Assembly (NCBI GenBank): GCA_963556495.2
Contig: OY747716.1
Coordinates: 49,812,818 to 49,876,817 of the forward strand
Source of the DNA: Valencia hispanica
Taxonomy: Eukaryota > Chordata > Actinopteri > Cyprinodontiformes > Valenciidae
Length of the DNA stretch: 64,000 nt
Direction: 5' to 3'
In this document: positions 12,923 to 25,040 of the stretch, in pieces
Layout: the number at the start of each line of letters is the position of its first letter
How positions within the stretch are numbered: position 1 is the first letter of the stretch
Program-made: the position numbers and the translations under genes
The notes under the pieces: model-generated
The model's database searches: none
What the model was told of the DNA's origin: nothing
The model's input: only the letters and a program-made list of their open reading frames with translations

Positions 12923-12970
12923 TGACCCAGTTTGACCCAGTTTGACACCAAACTGGGTCAAACTGGGTCA
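12923..12970. repeat. Perfect 22-bp inverted repeat, 4-nt loop
   Basis: Arms 12923-12944 and 12949-12970 pair perfectly around ACAC. Each arm is two and a bit copies of GACCCAGTTT. In RNA it would form a stable hairpin within or just beyond the presumed inhba 3' UTR. The arms are internally repetitive, so it may be a small inverted tandem duplication and not a functional RNA. Confidence 0.9.
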
Positions 12971-14282
12971 AACTGGGCCGGATCTGTCCGTTCATCCTGA
13001 AAAAAGCAGCAGATCAGATGGTTTCAGATGTTCAGACAGACTCAGATCCATAAAAACAAGTCTTAAAGCATCTGATGGGTTTAAAGTTCCCAGTGAAGAA
13101 TGTCTGGTTGGTTTCTTGAACTTTGCTTCACAGGAAAAGTTCCTCTAAAAACATAAAAATCCTTGACACTCTTTCATACTTTCATAATTTCAGTTTGATT
13201 CATCCATAAAGCACCGATTTACACAGATATCGTCTGAAGGCACTTTACAGGACTAACAGGTCTGATTCTGGTTCTATAGAACTAAAATTAGCCTAAATTT
13301 AAAGATTTAAGCTCTGAGTCATACTGGAAGAAATTTAATATGAGTTTAGACATATTCTTCAACAGAGTTAATATGTTATTTCCATGATTAATGCAGGTTG
13401 TTTATGTTTCTCTTGGCTGTTTCAGATGAATTTATCTGAATGAGAAGATCTCCTCAGATAAACCTCCCGTCTCTGCAGCTGTGATCAGTTTAACTAAACC
13501 CTGAAGTCAGAAAATGGTTTAAGACTAAATATAATCGAGCGTCGAAGAAGAGAACGGCTTCTTAATAAAACATATTAAAAGCTTTGTGTTTAAACCTTTC
13601 AGTTGCTGTTAGAACACCAAAGAGTCCGTCTAAGTCTTTGGCTCCATCGTTAGGAACAATTTAAAGCTTCATCCTCGTTCAGTCGTGTAGAAAAAGGTCC
13701 AGAACGGATGTTTCATTCATGCTTTTCAGTTTTAATGTCAGATTCACTTTGTGTTTGGTTACTTTTAAAATGTTTCGGGTGTTTTGGACAGATGCACATT
13801 AAAAACTCCATTTCCCACAATGCTTTACACCTCCATGTGTTGGTTCCACATTTAGGGAATAGATCAGTATTGTTCTCCCGAGGGTTTACATTGTGAGCGG
13901 CCTTTAGATGAAGTCAGCAGGTTGAACGTGTTCTTGTTCTTTTTTATATCAGTGTTCGATGGGAGAGCAGCGCCTCTCCTTCTGAGTCCCTCTCTGTAAA
14001 ATAAAACATCAGCGCTAAGAAAAGAAGAAGCAAAAAGTCAGTAGAAAATGGCTGTATGTGTTTCGATTCTGTTCTTTTATAAAAAAATAAGAATAATATA
14101 AATACTGACACTGAACAAAGTGGACAAAGAATAAAAAGTATTTTTTTTATTCTGTATATATGGAACCCAGACTCCAGTATGTCGCTTTGCTTTGTTGTAC
14201 AAATGAAACGTGCTTGTGGCATTTTTTTATTCCTATTTATTTTACAGTATTCATTGTTTTTTTGTTTGTTTTAGGCTTCACT

Positions 14283-14288
14283 ATTAAA
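14283..14288 (+). terminator. Candidate polyadenylation signal ATTAAA
   Basis: ATTAAA in an AT-rich stretch, followed within 40 bases by a GT/T-rich region. It is the last plausible signal before the (CA)n tract and arrays, so it is proposed as the inhba transcript end. No transcript evidence is available. Confidence 0.3.
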
Positions 14289-14339
14289 GTCTGAAGGATG
14301 TACACGAAGGAAACGTGTTGCTGTCTTCTTCTTCTTCTG

Positions 14340-14348
14340 CCCCCCCCC

Positions 14349-14380
<32 letters not shown>

Positions 14381-14384
14381 ACCC
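14340..14384. repeat. Poly-C plus (CA)n
   Basis: Nine to ten C residues followed by about 14 CA dinucleotides with one interruption. Confidence 0.95.
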
Positions 14385-15351
14385 ATCCAGGCGCCGGGTT
14401 ATCGTAACAACAAAGCGAAGGCTTCCCTGTCAGACACATGCATTAAAAAACGCGATCTGTGACGGCGATGATCAGACGATGAAGGTTCAGGGTCGGCTTC
14501 AGTACGAGGAAACGCTGCAGGGATTCGTTCCATTGCAGAAGGAAAACCGGCAGCTTGATGAAAGTGCTGATAGTCTGAGGGAAAGGTGAAGAGGTCGGCT
14601 GTGTGCTCTGTTTAGCTTTAGAGCTGCTGAGTTCTGCGGAGAGTGGAAACAATCTGAGAGGGAAGTTGGACATAAATAATCACATACAAGGCTGGAAGAT
14701 TTACACTTGACTCAGAGCTGGATTCCTGCAGAAGATAAAGCTGCAGAGCCCTGAGAGGACCCCGAGGAATGCCTTCTGCAGGATGTGATGTTAAAACAAA
14801 GTCACACAGAACTCCTGCAGCGTTGCAGTGAATACAGCAGAGTTAAGCAGCTTCGCACAGATCATCTTTTTATTCCTTAAGGGTTCTGTTAGTGAGACAA
14901 GTAGAGAGCAGAGTCGGTCGCCTTAGAACATCCATAAAAGGTCCAGTGTCGGCAGGATCTGATCCCCTGATCATCACCAGAGCAGCATACAGGGGTGTTA
15001 ACACCATGCCGGGGTGGGAGAACATCAGCAATGACCTCAAAACTGCTCATCGACCTGGGAAGGGTCAAAGGTCATCATCTCCAAAACATCTTAGATCCAT
15101 GATCCTACAGAGAGGAGAGCATCTACATCTGCCAACCGTCCCAGCAGATTCAGCCCAACGTCAGAGCGGGAAGCTCAGAGAAATGACCAGAAACGCCAGA
15201 GCTCCATCTGAGGTTCTACAGGCCTCAGTTAGCAGGTTAAAGGTTAAAGGTCATGACCCTGAACCAGCATGGCTGCTAGGAAGGGTTGGAGGAGAAACAA
15301 GATGGTGGCAGTAACGATGTCAGCAGAGCTGCATCTGGATGGAGACTCCTG
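14385..15351. other. Non-coding stretch between inhba and the 15-bp array
   Basis: I see no gene or RNA. Open frames are short and without recognisable similarity. The segment about 14900-15240 has the look of an old dispersed repeat but I cannot assign a family. Confidence 0.5.
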
Positions 15352-18300
15352 GGACCAAGATGGACAGAACCATGATGGAAAGAACCAAGATGGACAGAAC
15401 CATGATGGACAGAACCAGGATGGACAGAACCAGGATGGCCAGAACCATGATGGACAGAACCATGATGGACAGAACCATGATGGAAAGAACCATGATGGAC
15501 AGAACCAGGATGGACAGAACCAGGATGGATAGAACCAGGATGGATAGAACCATGATGGCCAGAACCATGATGGACAGAACCATGATGGCCAGAACCATGA
15601 TGGACAGAACCAGGATGGACAGAACCAAGATGGACAGAACCATGATGGACAGAACCATGATGGACAGAACCATGATGGACAGAACCATGATGATGGCCAG
15701 AACCAGGATGGAAAGAACCAAGATGGACAGAACCAGAATGGGCAGAACCATGATGGACAGAACCAGGATGGACAGAACCAGGATGGAAAGAACCATGATG
15801 GACAGAACCATGATGGACAGAACCAGGATGGAAAGAACCAAGATGGACAGAACCAGGATGGACAGAACCATGATGGACAGAACCATGATGGGCAGAACCA
15901 TGATGGACAGAACCAGGATGGACAGAACCAGGATGGAAAGAACCGGGATGGACAGAACCAGGATGGAAAGAACCAAGATGGACAGATCCAGGATGAACAG
16001 GACCAAGATGGACAGAACCATGATGGACAGAACCAGGATGGACAGAACCATGATGGACAGAACCAGGATTGGCAGAACCATGATGAACAGAACCAGGATG
16101 GACAGAACCATGATGGATAGAACCAGGATAGACAGAACCAGGATGGAAAGAACAAGGATGGAAAGAACCAGGATGGACAGAACCAGGATGGACAGAACCA
16201 GGATGGACAGAACCAGGATAGACAGAACCAGGATGGAAAGAACAAGGATGGAAAGAACCAGGATGGACAGAACCAGGATGGACAGAACCAGGATGGACAG
16301 AACCAGGATAGAGAGAACCATGAACCGGGATGGACTGAACCAGAATGGACGGAACCAGAATGGACAGAACCAGGATGGACAGAACCAGGATGGACAGAAC
16401 CAGGATAGAGAGAACCATGAACCGGGATGGACTGAACCAGAATGGACGGAACCAGAATGGACAGAACCAGGATGGACATAGCTGTGATGGACAGAACCAG
16501 GATGGACGGAACCAGGATAGAGAGAACCATGAACCGGGATGGACTGAACCAGAATGGACGGAACCAGAATGGACAGAACCAGGATGGACATATCCATGAA
16601 CCAGGATGGACAGAACTGTGAACCAGGATGGACAGACTTGTGAACCAGGATGGACGGAACCATGATGGACGGAACCAGGATGGACAGAAACATGATGGAC
16701 AGAACCAGGATGGGCAGAACCAGGATGGACCGAACCGGGATGGGCAGAACCGGGATTGGCAGAACCGGGATTGGCAGAACCAGGATGGACAGAACCAGGA
16801 TGGACAAAACCAGGATGGGCAGAACCAGGATGGACAGAACCAGGATGGGCAGAACCAGGATGGGCAGAACCAGGATGGACAGAACCAGGATGGAAAGAAC
16901 CAGGATGAACAGAACCAGGATGGACAGAACCAGGATGGACAAAACCAGGATGGACGGAACCATGATGGACGGAACCATGATGGACGGAACCAGGATTGAC
17001 AGAACCGTGAACCAGGATGGACAGAACCATGATGGACAGAACCAGGATGGACAGAACCAGGATGGACAGAACCATGAACAAGGATGGAAAGAACCAGGAT
17101 GGACAGAACCAGGATGGACATATCCATGAACCAGAATGGACAGAACCAGGATGGACAGAACCAGGATGGACAGAACCAGGATGGACATATCCATGAACCA
17201 GAATGGACAGAACCAGGATGGACAGAACCAGGATGGACATATCCATGAACCAGGATGGACAGAACTGTGAACCAGGATGGACAGAACCAGGATGGATGGA
17301 ACCAGGATGGACAGACTTGTGAACCAGGATGGACGGAACCATGATGGACGGAACCAGGATGGACAGAAACATGATGGACAGAACCAGGATGGACAGAACC
17401 AGGATGGGCAGAACCAGGATGGGCAGAACCAGGATGGACAGAACCGGGATGGGCAGAACCGGGATTGGCAGAACCAAGATGGACAGAACCAGGATGGACA
17501 AAACCAGGATGGGCAGAACCAGGATGGACAGAACCAGGATGGACGGAACCATGATGGACAGAACCAGGATTGACAGAACCGTGAACCAGGATGGACAGAA
17601 CCATGAACCAGGATGGAGAGAACCAGGAACCAGGATGGACAGAACCAGGAACCAGGATGGACAGAAGCAGGATAGAGAGAACCATGAACCGGGATGGACT
17701 GAACCATGATGGACGGAACCAGAATGGACAGAACCAGGATGGACATATCCATGAACCAGGATGGACAGAACTGTTAACCAGGATGGACATAGCTGTGATG
17801 GACAGAACCAGGATGGACGGAACCAGGATGGACGGAACCAGGATGGACATACCTGTGAACCAGGATGGACGGAACCATGATGGACGGAACCAGGATGGAC
17901 AGGATCGTGATGGACAGAACCGTGAACCAGGATGGACAGAACTGTGAACCAGGATGGACATAACTGTTAACCAGGATGGACATAGCTGTGATGGACAGAA
18001 CCAGGATGGACGGAACCAGGATGGACGGAACCAGGATGGACATACCTGTGAACCAGGATGGACGGAACCATGATGGACGGAACCAGGATGGACAGGATCG
18101 TGATGGACAGAACCGTGAACCAGGATGGACAGAACTGTGAACCAGGATGGACATAACTGTTAACCAGGATGGACATAGCTGTGATGGACAGAACCAGGAT
18201 GGACGGAACCAGGATGGACGGAACCAGGATGGACATACCTGTGAACCAGGATGGACGGAACCATGATGGACGGAACCAGGATGGACAGGATCGTGATGGA

Positions 18301-18762
18301 CAGAACCGTGAACCAGGATGGACAGAACTGTTAACCAGGATGGACATAGCTGTGATGGACAGAACCAGGATGGACGGAACCAGGATGGACGGAACCAGGA
18401 TGGACATACCTGTGAAGCAGGATGGACGGAACCATGATGGACGGAACCAGGATGGACAGGATCGTGATTGACAGAACCGTGAACCAGGATGGACAGAACT
18501 GTGAACCAGGATGGACAGAACTGTGAACCAGGATGGACAGAACCAGGATGGACAGAACCGTGAACCAGGATGGACAGAACTGTGAACCAGGATGGACAGA
18601 ACCGTGAACCAGGATGGACAAAACCATGAACCGGGATGGACAAAACCATGAACCAGGATGGACAGAACCATGAAGCGGGATGGACAGAACCGTGAACCAG
18701 GATGGACAAAACCGTGAACCAAGATGGACAGAACTGTGAACCGGGATGGACAGAACCAAGAT
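15352..18762. repeat. Large minisatellite, 15-bp GGATGGACAGAACCA unit
   Basis: About 3.4 kb of tandem 15-mers with variants GGATGGACGGAACCA, TGATGGACAGAACCA and GGATGGAAAGAACCA. It is purine-rich on the + strand. Higher-order repeats are clear. In 17788-18480 a 193-bp block marked by CATAGCTGTGATGG begins at 17788, 17981, 18174 and 18345 (spacings 193, 193 and 171). Blocks beginning GAGAGAACCATGAACCGGG occur at 16311, 16408 and 16520. The segment near 16620-17000 is largely repeated near 17300-17570. A period of 15 keeps frames open on both strands for up to 905 codons (PSWFC- or SILVL-type pentapeptides on the minus strand). No start context, splice sites or composition suggest a gene. Confidence 0.97.
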
Positions 18763-19595
18763 ATTTTCTGGGGTCAAATGTGAGTCCATCTGTCCATCAG
18801 CTGAAGTTTGGTCCCAACTGGGACAACAACAGAACCATGACCCAAAACAAAGCAACAGATCTACATGAGAAAGACTAAAGAAGGAGGGACCATGGTTCTA
18901 CAGACTCTAAAGTCAACTAAAGAGAAACAAGTCCTGCTAAACACAGATCAGGTGTTTTCCTGTTTTAGGTCTCAGTGGAAACATCATGTGAGGCTCCCAA
19001 TAAGATTTTATTGAAGAAACTTCTGTTTTCCACACAGTGACTCAGAGCTGTAATAGAGAGCCACCCTCCATCATTCAGGTTGTGCCGTGGCTGCAGCTTC
19101 CAGGACTCACCAGGAAACCCCAACAAACAGCAGCCAGACATGTCAGCGTGTTGCTGCGTGGAGGAGGTCATGGACTGAGATGTGTGTGTGTGTGTGTGGT
19201 TGGGAGGAAACATGAATACTGTTTTTATTTTGAGGATGACGGTAAGGAAAGTACAGGCTGTTGTGGGAACAGAGACCAGTTGAAACATGAACTCAGAATA
19301 AACTTCAGGTCCAGCTCACAGATGGTGTGAGAACATTGGAGCTCTATACATAGTTGTAATGACAGGACGGCGTTTAAATGACTCAGATTAAATTGAACTG
19401 CCTTGACAACACCACATCAAGAGATCAGAGATTTACAGTCAGCTCAGCGTGAAGTTAGACGGTCCTGGGAGGAGTGGTCTGTACTGCTGGTGAAGGCTGA
19501 GATCAGGAACAGCAGACAACCACAGCCCGGTGCTTTCCCACCATCATCGCCTTCAACAACCGTGACTTCATTGTTGTCATGTTCTCCAGACGGCT
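18763..19595. other. Spacer between two large arrays
   Basis: Unique-looking AT-moderate sequence with a short (GT)n at 19181-19198. No gene recognised. Confidence 0.5.
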
Positions 19596-22500
19596 ATCTT
19601 GACCACCATTTTGGCCTTCATCTTGGCCTCAATTATTGCCTACATCGTGCCCACCAATTTAACCTCCAGCTTGGCCCCCATCTTGGCCTTGATCTTGGCA
19701 TCTTTTATGGCCTCCATCTTGGCCACCATTTTGGCCTCCATCATGGCCTCCATCTTGGCATGTTTTATTGCCTCCATCTTGGCCACCATCTTGGCCACCA
19801 TCTTGGCATCTTTGATTACCTCCATCATGGCCTCCATCTTGGCATCTTTCATGGCCTCCATCTTGGGCTTCATCTTGGCCTTTATCTTGGCATCTTTGAT
19901 TACCTCCATCATGGCCTCCATCTTGGCATCTTTCATGGCCTCCATCTTGGCCTCCATCATGGCCTCCATCTTGGCATCTTTCATTGCCTCCATCTTGGCC
20001 TTCATCTTGGCCACCATTTTGGCCTCCATCTTGGCCTCAATTATTGCCTACATCGTGCCCACCAACTTAACCTCCATCTTGGCCTTGATCTTGGCCTCCA
20101 TCATGGGCTCCATCTTGGCATCGTTCATGGCCTCCATCTTATCCTTCATCATGGCCACCATTTTGGCCTCCATCTTGGCCTGAATTATTGCCTACATCGT
20201 GCCCACCAACTTAACCTCCAGCTTGGCCCCCCATCTTGGCCTTGATCTTGGCATCTTTCATGGCCTCCATCTTGGCCACCATTTTGGCCTCCATCTTGGC
20301 CTCCATCTTTGCATCGTTCATGGCCTCCATCTTGGCCTTCATCATGGCCACCATCTTGACATCTTTCATGGCCTCCACCTTGCCCATCATCTTGGCCTTC
20401 ATCTTGGCATCTTTGATTACCTCCATCATGGCCTCCATCTTGGCCTTCATCTTGGCCACCATTTTGGCCTCCATCATGGCCTCCATCATGGCATGTTTTA
20501 TTGCCTCCATCTTGGCCACCATCTTGGCCTTTATCTTGTGATCTTTGATTACCTCCATCATGGCCTCCATCTTGGCATCTTTCATGGCCTCCATCTTGGG
20601 CTTCATCTTGGCCTTTATCTTGGCATCTTTGATTACCTCCATCATGGCCTCCATCTTGGCATCTTTCATGGCCTCCATCTTGGCCTCCATCATGGCCTCC
20701 ATCTTGGCATCTTTCATTGCCTCCATCTTGGCCTTCATCTTGGCCACCACTTTTGCCTCCATCTTGGCCTCAATTATTGGCTACATCGTGCCCACCAACT
20801 TAACCTCCATCCTGGCCCCCATCTTGGCCTTGATCTTGGCCTCCATCATGGGCTCCATCTTGGCATCGTTCATGGCCTCCATCTTGGCCTTCATCATGGC
20901 CACCATCTTGGCCTTCATCATGGCCACCATCTTGGCATCTTTCATGGCCTCCACCTTGGCCATCATCTTGGCCTTCATCTTAGCATCTTTGATTACCTCC
21001 ATCTTGGCCACCATCTGGGTTCCATCATGGCATGTTTTATGGCCTCTATCTTGGGCACTAGGCCACCATCTTGGTCTTTATCTTAGCATCTTTGATTACC
21101 TCCATCATGGCCTCCATCTTGGCATCTTTCATGGCCTCCATCTTGGCCACAATTTTGGCCGCCATCTTGGCCTTCATCTTGGTATCTTTGATTACCTCCT
21201 TCTTGGCCACCATCTTGGCCTCCATCTTGGCATCTTTGATTACCTATATCATGGCCTCCATCTTGGCATCTTTCATGGCCGCCATCTTGGCCTTCATCTT
21301 GGTATCTTTGATTACCTCCTTCTTGGCCACCATCTTGGCCTCCATCTTGGCATCTTTGATTACCTCTATCATGGCCTCCAACATGGCCTTCATCTTGGCA
21401 TCTTCGATTACTTCCATCTTGGCCACCATCTTGGCCTCCATCTTGGCCTTCATCTTGGCATCTTTGATTACCTCCATCTTGGCCACCATCTTGGCCACCA
21501 TCTTAGCATCTTTGATTACCTCCGTCTTGGCCACCATCTTGGCCTCCATCTTGGCATCTTTTATGGCCTCCATCATGGCCTCCATCATGGCATCTTTTAT
21601 GGCCTCCATCATGGCCTTCATCATGGCCACCATCTTGGCCACCATCTTGGCCACCATCTTGGTATCTTTGATTACCTCTTTCTTGGCCACCATCTTGGCC
21701 TTCATCTTTGCATCTTTGATTACCTCCATCATGGCCTCCATCATGGCCTTCATCATGGCCTCCAACATGGCCTTCATCTTGGCATCTTCGATTACTTCCA
21801 TCTTGGCCACCATCTTGGCCTTCATCTTGGCATCTTTGATTACCTCCATCATGGCCTCCATCATGGCCTTCATCTTGGCCACCATCTTGGCCACCATCTT
21901 GGCCACCATCTTGGCCTTCATCTTGGCATCTTTGATTACCTCCATCTTGGCCACCATCTTGGCCACCATCTTGGCATCTTTGATTACCTCCGTCTTGGCC
22001 ACCATCTTGGCCTCCATCTTGGCATCTTTTATGGCCTCCATCATGGCCTCCATCATGGCATCTTTTATGGCCTCCATCATGGCCTTCATCATGGCCACCA
22101 TCTTGGCCACCATCTTGGCCACCATCTTGGCCACCATCTTGGTATCTTTGATTACCTCTTTCTTGGCCACCATCTTGGCCTTCATCTTTGCATCTTTGAT
22201 TACCTCCATCATGGCCTCCATCATGGCCTCCATCTAGACCTCCATCTAGGCCTCCATCTAGGCCACCATCTAGGCCACCATCTTGGCATCTTTGATTACC
22301 TCTTTCTTGGCCACCATCTTGGCCTTCATCTTTGCATCTTTGATTACCTCCATCATGGCCTCCATCATGGCCTCCATCTAGACCTCCATCTAGGCCTCCA
22401 TCTAGGCCACCATCTAGGCCACCATCTTGGCATCTTTGATTACCTCTTTCTTGGCCACCATCTTGGCCTTCATCTTTGCATCTTTGATTACCTCCATCAT

Positions 22501-22937
22501 GGCCTCCATCATGGCTTACATCATGGCCTCCACCTTGGCCACCATTTTGGCCTCCATTTTGGCCACTATTTTGGCATATTTCATTGCCACCATCTTGGCC
22601 ACTATTTTGGCATCTTTCATTGCCACCATCTTGGCCACCATCTCGGCATCTTTCATGGCCTCCACCTTGGTCATCATCTTGGCCTAAATCTTGGCCACCA
22701 TCTTGACCTTCATCTTGACATCTTTCTTGGCCTCCATCTTGGTCACCATCTTGGCCTTCATCATGGTATCTTTCATGGCCTCCATCTTGATCACCATCTT
22801 GGCCTAAATCTTGGCCACCATCTTGACCTTCATCTTGACATCTTTCTTGGCCTCCATCTTGGTCACCATCTTGGCCTTCATCATGGTATCTTTCATGGCC
22901 TCCATCTTGATCACCATCTTGGTCTAAATCTTGGCTT
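19596..22937. repeat. Large minisatellite, 12-bp ATCTTGGCCTCC unit
   Basis: About 3.3 kb of 12-mers of the form ATCTTGGCC(TCC/ACC/TTC), with ATCATGGCCTCC and GCATCTTTGATTACC variants. Non-unit inserts related to CAATTATTGCCTACATCGTG occur near 19630, 20038, 20181 and 20771, marking higher-order blocks. Near the end a 120-bp block is present twice (about 22690-22807 and 22810-22927). Because the unit is 12 bp, every frame on both strands tends to be open (tetrapeptides such as LHLG, ASIL, KMEA), giving frames of up to 832 codons. These are not considered genes. Confidence 0.97.
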
Positions 22938-24480
22938 TTTTCATCCAAATTCCATTCAGAAAAGTTCCAGGCTGGGTTCTGAACAAGAACTTTCTTGCTG
23001 CAAGGCAGCAGAGTTACTAGCGCCTTCATTGAACCTCAAATAGATTAATTAGTTCATATTTTCCTTTTAAAGTTTTTAATTTTTCTTTAGAAAGATTTAG
23101 ATATTTTTTAGATTTAATGGGAAAAAAAACTTTATCTCACTGAAAGTCCAAGGTGAATCAGTCAATCTTGTGATATTTAACCTATTAACACATCTAAAAA
23201 TAAAATTATACATTTTAAAACAACAAAACTCATGACTCACTTTATGCCAAATGTAAAACATTTTGAAAGTTAAATGTTTATTATTCCTTTCAATAATCAC
23301 ACTTTTTTTTTTACATAAAATCACTGCAAATTGTTTTACTGCTGAGAGAAAGTCTTGCCTGCTTGCAAGATTTTTGAAATCATATCTATAATTAGGAGGA
23401 ATCTTTCTGTGTCTTGTCTTGTTTTTGGTCCTATTTTAAACATTGCATATTATTTTAGATAGACTGATGATCTTTAACCTTTACAGCTTCACATTCTGTT
23501 ATTTTACCAGACAGAGAGAGGAAAATGCTCCATCAGTCGACTGTTGGATGCATCAACCTGAAGTCAATCAGAATCACCAGAAAATCAGCAGAGAGGAGCA
23601 AATAGTGGCTCTAAAACCACCTGAAGCTGTGAAGTTTTAACTAATATGAAAGTTTATTTTCCTGCTGCTGACCACGCCCTCTTTCATGGCGCAGAGGATG
23701 CAGAGACAGGTTTTCCTTCCTGGGTAAAAATGTTCCTCTACTAAGATATTAAACTTGTTGTGTCTCTGCTTTTAATGACCATATTTCGGTCCAAGAGAGA
23801 TCTCCATAAAAAACTTTTTTAAATCATAAACTCTTCAGCCTCTCTTTAATGAGAGCTTTTCTAGAATCAGCTGAAACATTTTTTTAGAAAGATTTTTTCC
23901 TCCCAACATGTGACATCAGCAGCCGGTTTACAGCAAACATCTCATCCATTATGTTTAATTAAAGCCATTGAGCTGCAGGAGATAATCTGTGGCCAGTTAA
24001 AGCAGCAGCAGGTCAGAATGTTTTCAGCCGTTAACGAGCTCGTTTTGTCTCCTATAAAACCTGCTGCTCATTAACTGCAGAGGTAGCTACTGTGATGAAG
24101 CGCTGACAAACATGAGGGGCTCTGAGAGGAGAGGAGAGGAGTGGGTGGGTGGAGACGATCCGATGTGGCTCTGCTAATGAAAGCACTTCGGGTAATTTAA
24201 CACGGATGTTTTTCTTGACAAATTACAGACATGGACGATTTGCGCAGGAATAAAATCACTGAGGCCAATTATCACAAATGACGGCATTTTGCCTGTGAGG
24301 GTCAGCTTACAGTACACAGGGTGTGACAGCACAGCCATTTCCCCTGCAGGGATCAGAGGCTGGTGGGAAAATTTCAGCCATCCTTCAGGTGGGAACGCTG
24401 GCTTGGGATGTTTGCACAAACATTCGGAAGATAAACTGGTTCCCAGCGCTGGTCAGGAGGTTGGTGTCCACTCTGAGTTT
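22938..24480. other. Non-coding stretch, possible conserved element near 23930-24330
   Basis: AT-rich and without recognisable exons. The part about 23930-24330 contains balanced, non-repetitive sequence with homeobox-like TTTAATTAAAG and CCAATTATCACAAATGA, the look of vertebrate conserved non-coding DNA. This is an impression only. Confidence 0.25.
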
Positions 24481-25040
24481 CAGAATCTGAATCAGAAAGG
24501 TTTTATCGCCATATGTGTGAACAGGTTCACAATATTAGCAAACTGCTGCGGTACTTTGTGGAAACATAAAATAAATACGTCTAAGCATGCAATAAATAAA
24601 TAAAAAATAATAAAATGGGGTAAACAGATTAATTTCTACTGTACGTGAGTGCAGGTTATGATCCGTGCAAAAACACAACACAGAGTCATGTGACTGAAAC
24701 AGAGCAGATGGTGGGAACAGTCTGAGGGTCATTGTTTATTAACAGAGGAGGGGAAGAAACTGTTCTTATGTCGTCCTGCACGGGAGCAGGTCAAAAAGTC
24801 TGTGTCCAGGGTGAGAAGGGTCGGCTGTGATCCGACCTGGAGGTGAACAGGTCCTGTAGAAATGGGTGTCTGCAGCCAATCACCTTCACAGTCTCTGTTT
24901 GTCCCCGACGGTAGCTCCAGCATAGCACACGGTGATAGAGGAGGTGAGGATGGACTCCATGATTCCAGTGTAGAACTGCATCATGGTCCGTGCCGGCAGG
25001 TTGAATTTCTTCAGCTGCCTCAGGAGAACCTTCAGAGCAT
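24481..25040 (-). mobile_element. 3' end of a fish LINE (L2/Rex1-type), antisense
   Basis: Read on the minus strand from about 25040 the sequence encodes, across frameshifts, RQLKKFNLPARTMMQFYTGI, then a degraded ES-LTSSIT stretch, then VIGC and LQDLFTSR, and finally a short Phe/Pro motif. These are the C-terminal landmarks of the reverse transcriptase ORF of common fish LINEs. The 3' UTR ends at a TTCTGATTCAGATTC-like tail near 24481. It is heavily 5' truncated and broken by frameshifts and stops. Confidence 0.7.

Larger units (their letters stand above)
11438..14310 (+). other. Probable inhba 3' UTR
   Basis: After the stop comes a GGA-rich run (11482-11517) and AT-rich sequence with poly-A/T stretches. 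Several possible polyadenylation signals occur (AATAAA near 12583 and 12604, ATTAAA at 14283). The last is followed by a T/GT-rich stretch and is my preferred end. The extent is inferred. The MITE with (GT)n and the hairpin inside it are listed separately. Confidence 0.45.

Noticed and set aside
15244..17961. 905-codon minus-strand open frame (PSWFC pentapeptides)
   Set aside because: The 15-bp tandem repeat leaves several frames open on both strands. Not a pentapeptide-repeat protein of the A(D/N)LxX type and no gene structure.
20545..23043. 832-codon plus-strand open frame (LHLG/ASIL repeats)
   Set aside because: By-product of the 12-bp period. Equivalent frames are open on the other strand.
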